From assembly GCA_028284925.1 (NCBI GenBank), contig JANQQT010000228.1:22370-86369 (forward strand): 64,000 nt of DNA. The letters are read 5' to 3'. Within the stretch, counting starts at the first letter, position 1. Every line of letters starts with the position of its first letter. Below the pieces are notes generated by a model, which made no database searches, was not told the origin of the DNA, and worked only from the letters and a program-made list of their open reading frames with translations. Made by a program: the position numbers and the translations under genes. The stretch is from Phycisphaeraceae bacterium. Its GTDB lineage: Bacteria; Planctomycetota; Phycisphaerae; Phycisphaerales; Zrk34. Positions 61,795 to 64,000 of this stretch are shown here, one piece after another.

Positions 61795-62391
61795 ATGCAG
61801 CCTTTCCAGTATCCGGATGCGCCTCATGTTCGATTGCATGGTCCCAGCGGCTACGAAAGTTACGATTCATACCGAGATTGGCTTCGTGATGAATTTCACT
61901 TTCGTTGCGTGTACTGCTTGAATCGCGAGAATTGGAATCTACAAACGGGGGCGTGGCATATCGACCATTTGCTTCCGAAAGAGTCATATCCAGATAAAGT
62001 GGTTGAGTACGATAATTTATTGTATAGCTGTGCGAGTTGTAATTTAGGAAAAGGAAACCGTGAGTTGTCTGACCCGTGTACCTGCATGCTGAGAGAATCA
62101 GTAAGTATTTTTGACGACGGGCGAATAGAAGGGAGGACAACTGAAGCTCAGCGTGTAATTGAAGTGCTAGGACTGAATGGCTCTGATTACGTAGAGTATA
62201 GAAGCAACTGGATTGGGATATATTCCATGTTGATGAGGGATGATTATTCGAGATTTTTAAGATTGATGGGATATCCATTAGATCTTCCTGATCTTCGACG
62301 AAAACAATGTCCGGAAAATTCACGGCCTGAGGGGTTAGACAAGTGTTGTTTTGTGCGTCGAGAGAACGGTGAGCTGCCCGATTATTATTGA
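61795..62391 (+). CDS. Cassette protein 3, HNH endonuclease
   Basis: 198 residues with AGAGAGG upstream, 4 bases after gene 2. The HNH domain is complete: zinc knuckles C38xxC41 and C79xxC82, catalytic D57-H58 in HIDHLLPK, N74 in EYDNLLYSC and N83. HNH proteins with DHxxPK and DNLxxSCxxCN patterns include the nuclease of Septu-like defence systems and McrA-like restriction enzymes. The C-terminal part (VIEVLGLN... YLDLPDLRRK) is of unknown role. As the last gene of a foreign cassette it may be its effector. Confidence 0.85.
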   Translation: MQPFQYPDAPHVRLHGPSGYESYDSYRDWLRDEFHFRCVYCLNRENWNLQTGAWHIDHLLPKESYPDKVVEYDNLLYSCASCNLGKGNRELSDPCTCMLRESVSIFDDGRIEGRTTEAQRVIEVLGLNGSDYVEYRSNWIGIYSMLMRDDYSRFLRLMGYPLDLPDLRRKQCPENSRPEGLDKCCFVRRENGELPDYY

Positions 62392-62745
62392 CGTATAGGG
62401 ATTTCGGCAGGTGGGGTAGTCTGCAAGATTGATAAGGGGGATGGTCTGTCTGCTTATTTCGGGGCGCAGGAATTGTTGGTGTTTGGCGTTGTAGAATGTG
62501 AGGAGTTGTGAGTGGGTTGGGTTGGAGAAGGTGCTGACGCCTGAGGGGCATTGGTTGTGGTTGTGTGAGGAGCATGCGGGGGTTTATAAGAGGTAGGGGG
62601 GGGGTGGGAGTGAGGTTTGGTTTTTGTGGGAGGTAGATTGGTATTATTGGTTTTTGGTACGCGCGGATTCTTCGTTTTCCGCGGCGTGCCCCCGACGGGG
62701 GCGTCGGGGGTTAATTGTCTTGACAAGGAGGAGGGGGTGGCGTTG
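62392..62745. other. Gene-tail remnant and hairpin copy 0
   Basis: About 350 bases of G-rich sequence. 62521-62600 is a near copy of 63451-63530; both can be read as the last ~20 codons of a gene (LTPEGHWLWL... then stop). A diverged hairpin copy follows at 62689-62710. No intact gene. Confidence 0.55.
62689..62710 (+). repeat. Hairpin repeat, diverged copy 0
   Basis: CCCCCGACG pairs with CGTCGGGGG around GGGG. It is related to the three copies at 63.6-63.9 kb but has two substitutions that are both compensated on the other arm. Confidence 0.6.
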
Positions 62746-63366
62746 TTACCAGCCCAGGGATCTTCTGTTGTGTAGGAGAATTGCGAAGTGTGAACCTGGT
62801 TGTGAGTAGATGTAGAAGGTGCTTACACTGGAGGCCCAAAGTCGTTCATGTTCACTGGAGTAGTGCTCCATGAATTGCCTGTTGGGGTCAAAAGGTGTCA
62901 TCATGGAGGGTGGCGCTTCTCCTTTGGGTGTGTCGATAAAATTCTGGAAATAGAATGAAGTGAATTGTTCATCTTTGGTCATGGGGGCGTTCATCCGGAC
63001 GAGCCACCAGTCGCGTGATGGGGCAGTTCCGAAGTGGTTTTGATGGATGTAGTGTTCGACCTGCTTGAATTGATCCCGATTCAAGTTCCATATCTCTTGA
63101 AGGTGTGAGGTGGGGTTGACGAGTGTGGCTATCGCGGTTGCTGTGAGCATCAGGATGGCGGTGATGAGTGCGATGCCCTTTTCGGCGGCATTGGTGCGTC
63201 CAAACTGTTGGGTGGTGCGGTGTACGATGTAATAGAGGGTGGCCCATTGGATTGTGCGTGTGATGGTTGTTGGCGTGTCGGTGTGGATGCTCAGGATTAT
63301 GGCGGCGGCGAGGCATGAGGTGAGAAAGGTCAGGGGGATTGCGAATATTCGGATGAAGCGGAGCAT
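62746..63366 (-). CDS. Membrane protein of unknown function
   Basis: 206 residues. A signal-like helix (FIRIFAIPLTFLTSCLAAAIILS) and a second and third helix (IQWATLYYIVHRTT, GIALITAILMLTATAIATLV) precede a soluble domain (HYIHQNHFGTAPSRDWWLVRMNAPMTKDEQFTSFYFQNF). Good coding texture despite the G-rich strand. It is the only intact gene between the two duplicated gene tails. No family recognised. Confidence 0.7.
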   Translation of the reverse strand: MLRFIRIFAIPLTFLTSCLAAAIILSIHTDTPTTITRTIQWATLYYIVHRTTQQFGRTNAAEKGIALITAILMLTATAIATLVNPTSHLQEIWNLNRDQFKQVEHYIHQNHFGTAPSRDWWLVRMNAPMTKDEQFTSFYFQNFIDTPKGEAPPSMMTPFDPNRQFMEHYSSEHERLWASSVSTFYIYSQPGSHFAILLHNRRSLGW

Positions 63367-63450
63367 GGGGGTGTCCGGTGGGTTGGGGTGGTGTATGGAA
63401 AGAGTATATGGATTCAGTCGTTGGGTGGTGGGGTTGATTGGGGATTTTGG

Positions 63451-63530
63451 GTTGGGGGAGGTGTTGACGTCTGAGTGGCATTGGTTGCGGTTGTGTGAGG
63501 GGCATGCGGGGGTTTATAAGAGGTAGGGGG
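63451..63530 (+). pseudogene. Duplicated gene tail (second copy)
   Basis: Aligns base for base with 62521-62600 (exactly 930 bases apart), about 90% identical. Both read in one frame through WLxLCExHAGVYKR to a TAG stop. Likely remnants of a duplicated gene's 3' end rather than a working gene; an ORF continues upstream here but is a low-complexity shadow. Confidence 0.55.
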
Positions 63531-63540
63531 TGGTTTTGTG

Positions 63541-64000
63541 GGAGGTAGGTAGGTGTTATTGTCCCCTGGTTCGCGCGACGACTAGTATTCCGCGGCGCGC
63601 CCCAGGCGGGGGCGCCTGGGGTTAATAAGGTTTGGCGTGTTGAGTTTGGTGGGTGTGGGAGATGGGGTGTGGTGGGAGGTTCGATTTGTGTGAGGTTGTT
63701 TGGTGATATTGGTTTTGGATTGCGCGACGGGTAGTTTTCTGCGGCGCGCCCCAGGCGGGGGCGCCTGGGGTTAATAAGGGTTGGCGTGTTGAGTTTGGTG
63801 GGTGTGGGAGATGGGGTGTGGTGGGAGGCTGATTTTGTGGGAGCTTGTTTGTCATTATCGTCCCCTGGATCGCGCGAAGCTTAGTGTTCTGCGGCGCGCC
63901 CCAGGCGGGGCGCCTGGGGTTAATAAAGGTTGGTGTGTTGAGTTTGGGGGTGTGTGGGAGATTGGTGTGGGGTTTGGTATTGGGATTGACGGAGGTAGTT
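63541..64000 (+). repeat. Tandem ~150-base repeats with conserved hairpin (three copies)
   Basis: Hairpins CCCCAGGCG/CGCCTGGGG at 63600-63621, 63749-63770 and 63899-63919 are each followed by TTAATAA and a shared G/T-rich tail (GTGTTGAGTTTGG, GTGGGAG). The spacing is 149 and 150 bases. The third copy has a 3-base loop. The last unit runs into the window edge. It may be a REP/BIME-like element; no transposase is seen. Confidence 0.75.

Noticed and set aside
63541..64000. CRISPR array
   Set aside because: The repeats are about 150 bases apart, long and hairpin-centred, spacers are themselves conserved, and no cas genes are present.
1..64000. tRNA or rRNA genes
   Set aside because: I looked for T-loop GGTTCGAxTCC patterns and rRNA-like segments and found none outside coding sequence; a covariance-model scan would be needed to be certain.

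Overview
The window looks like a chromosomal segment from a planctomycete, most likely of the Phycisphaerae type. The evidence is a large PVC-type membrane-bound dehydrogenase with HEAT repeats and a C-terminal CxxCH haem site (9.2-12.2 kb), PEP-CTERM-like tails (35.5 and 50.0 kb), a shortened type II secretion set, planctomycete-style TPR/AAA proteins, and many housekeeping genes. This is inference from gene content; no rRNA or tRNA gene was seen to fix the taxon.

Layout. 0-0.4 kb: start of a glutathione synthetase gene cut by the left edge. 1-4.1 kb: a GGDEF/EAL c-di-GMP protein and a secreted SGNH hydrolase. 4.2-9.2 kb: a type II secretion/pseudopilus operon (ATPase, two GspF-like proteins, three pseudopilin or minor components). 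9.2-13 kb: PVC dehydrogenase and nagB. 13.3-17.5 kb: a NusG paralogue with a UDP-sugar dehydrogenase, then a lipoprotein, an RsbW-like kinase, a STAS protein and an MlaE permease. 17.5-24.9 kb: a UbiA-family enzyme, a 1.3 kb gene-poor island, an AAA-TPR operon, an ArsR/SRPBCC pair with a palindromic operator, and apt. 25-30.6 kb: GroES-like protein, aroA, ABC exporter, a structured non-coding stretch, and a sigma-70 factor behind a tiny leader ORF. 30.9-39.2 kb: two membrane proteins, pheA, an EEP-family nuclease/phosphatase-like protein, a metalloprotease, an enolase-superfamily enzyme and pyrC. 39.5-43 kb: a GbsR/MarR-type regulator and a five-gene membrane/DCC/DUF2071-like operon sharing an operator motif. 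43-47 kb: a putative sugar-acid module (GntP permease, IlvD/Edd dehydratase, cupin lipoprotein). 47-57.4 kb: STAS protein, a large secreted protein, PEP-CTERM protein, zinc-ribbon protein, S1 protein, gcvPA-gcvPB, CbiX-like chelatase, and a CapD/FlaA1-type sugar-nucleotide dehydratase. 58-59.5 kb: folC. 60.4-62.4 kb: a compositionally foreign three-gene cassette ending in an HNH endonuclease. 62.7-64 kb: a membrane protein embedded in duplicated gene tails and hairpin repeats.

Two large-scale signals stand out. First, the + strand is strongly C-rich up to about 57.4 kb and strongly G-rich from about 58.1 kb, whatever the gene direction. The flip lies in one AT-rich intergenic region between divergent genes, as expected at a replication origin. 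Second, the 60.4-62.4 kb cassette lacks the G-rich bias of its surroundings, so it looks recently acquired. With its close gene packing and HNH nuclease it is the best candidate here for an undescribed (possibly defence) system.
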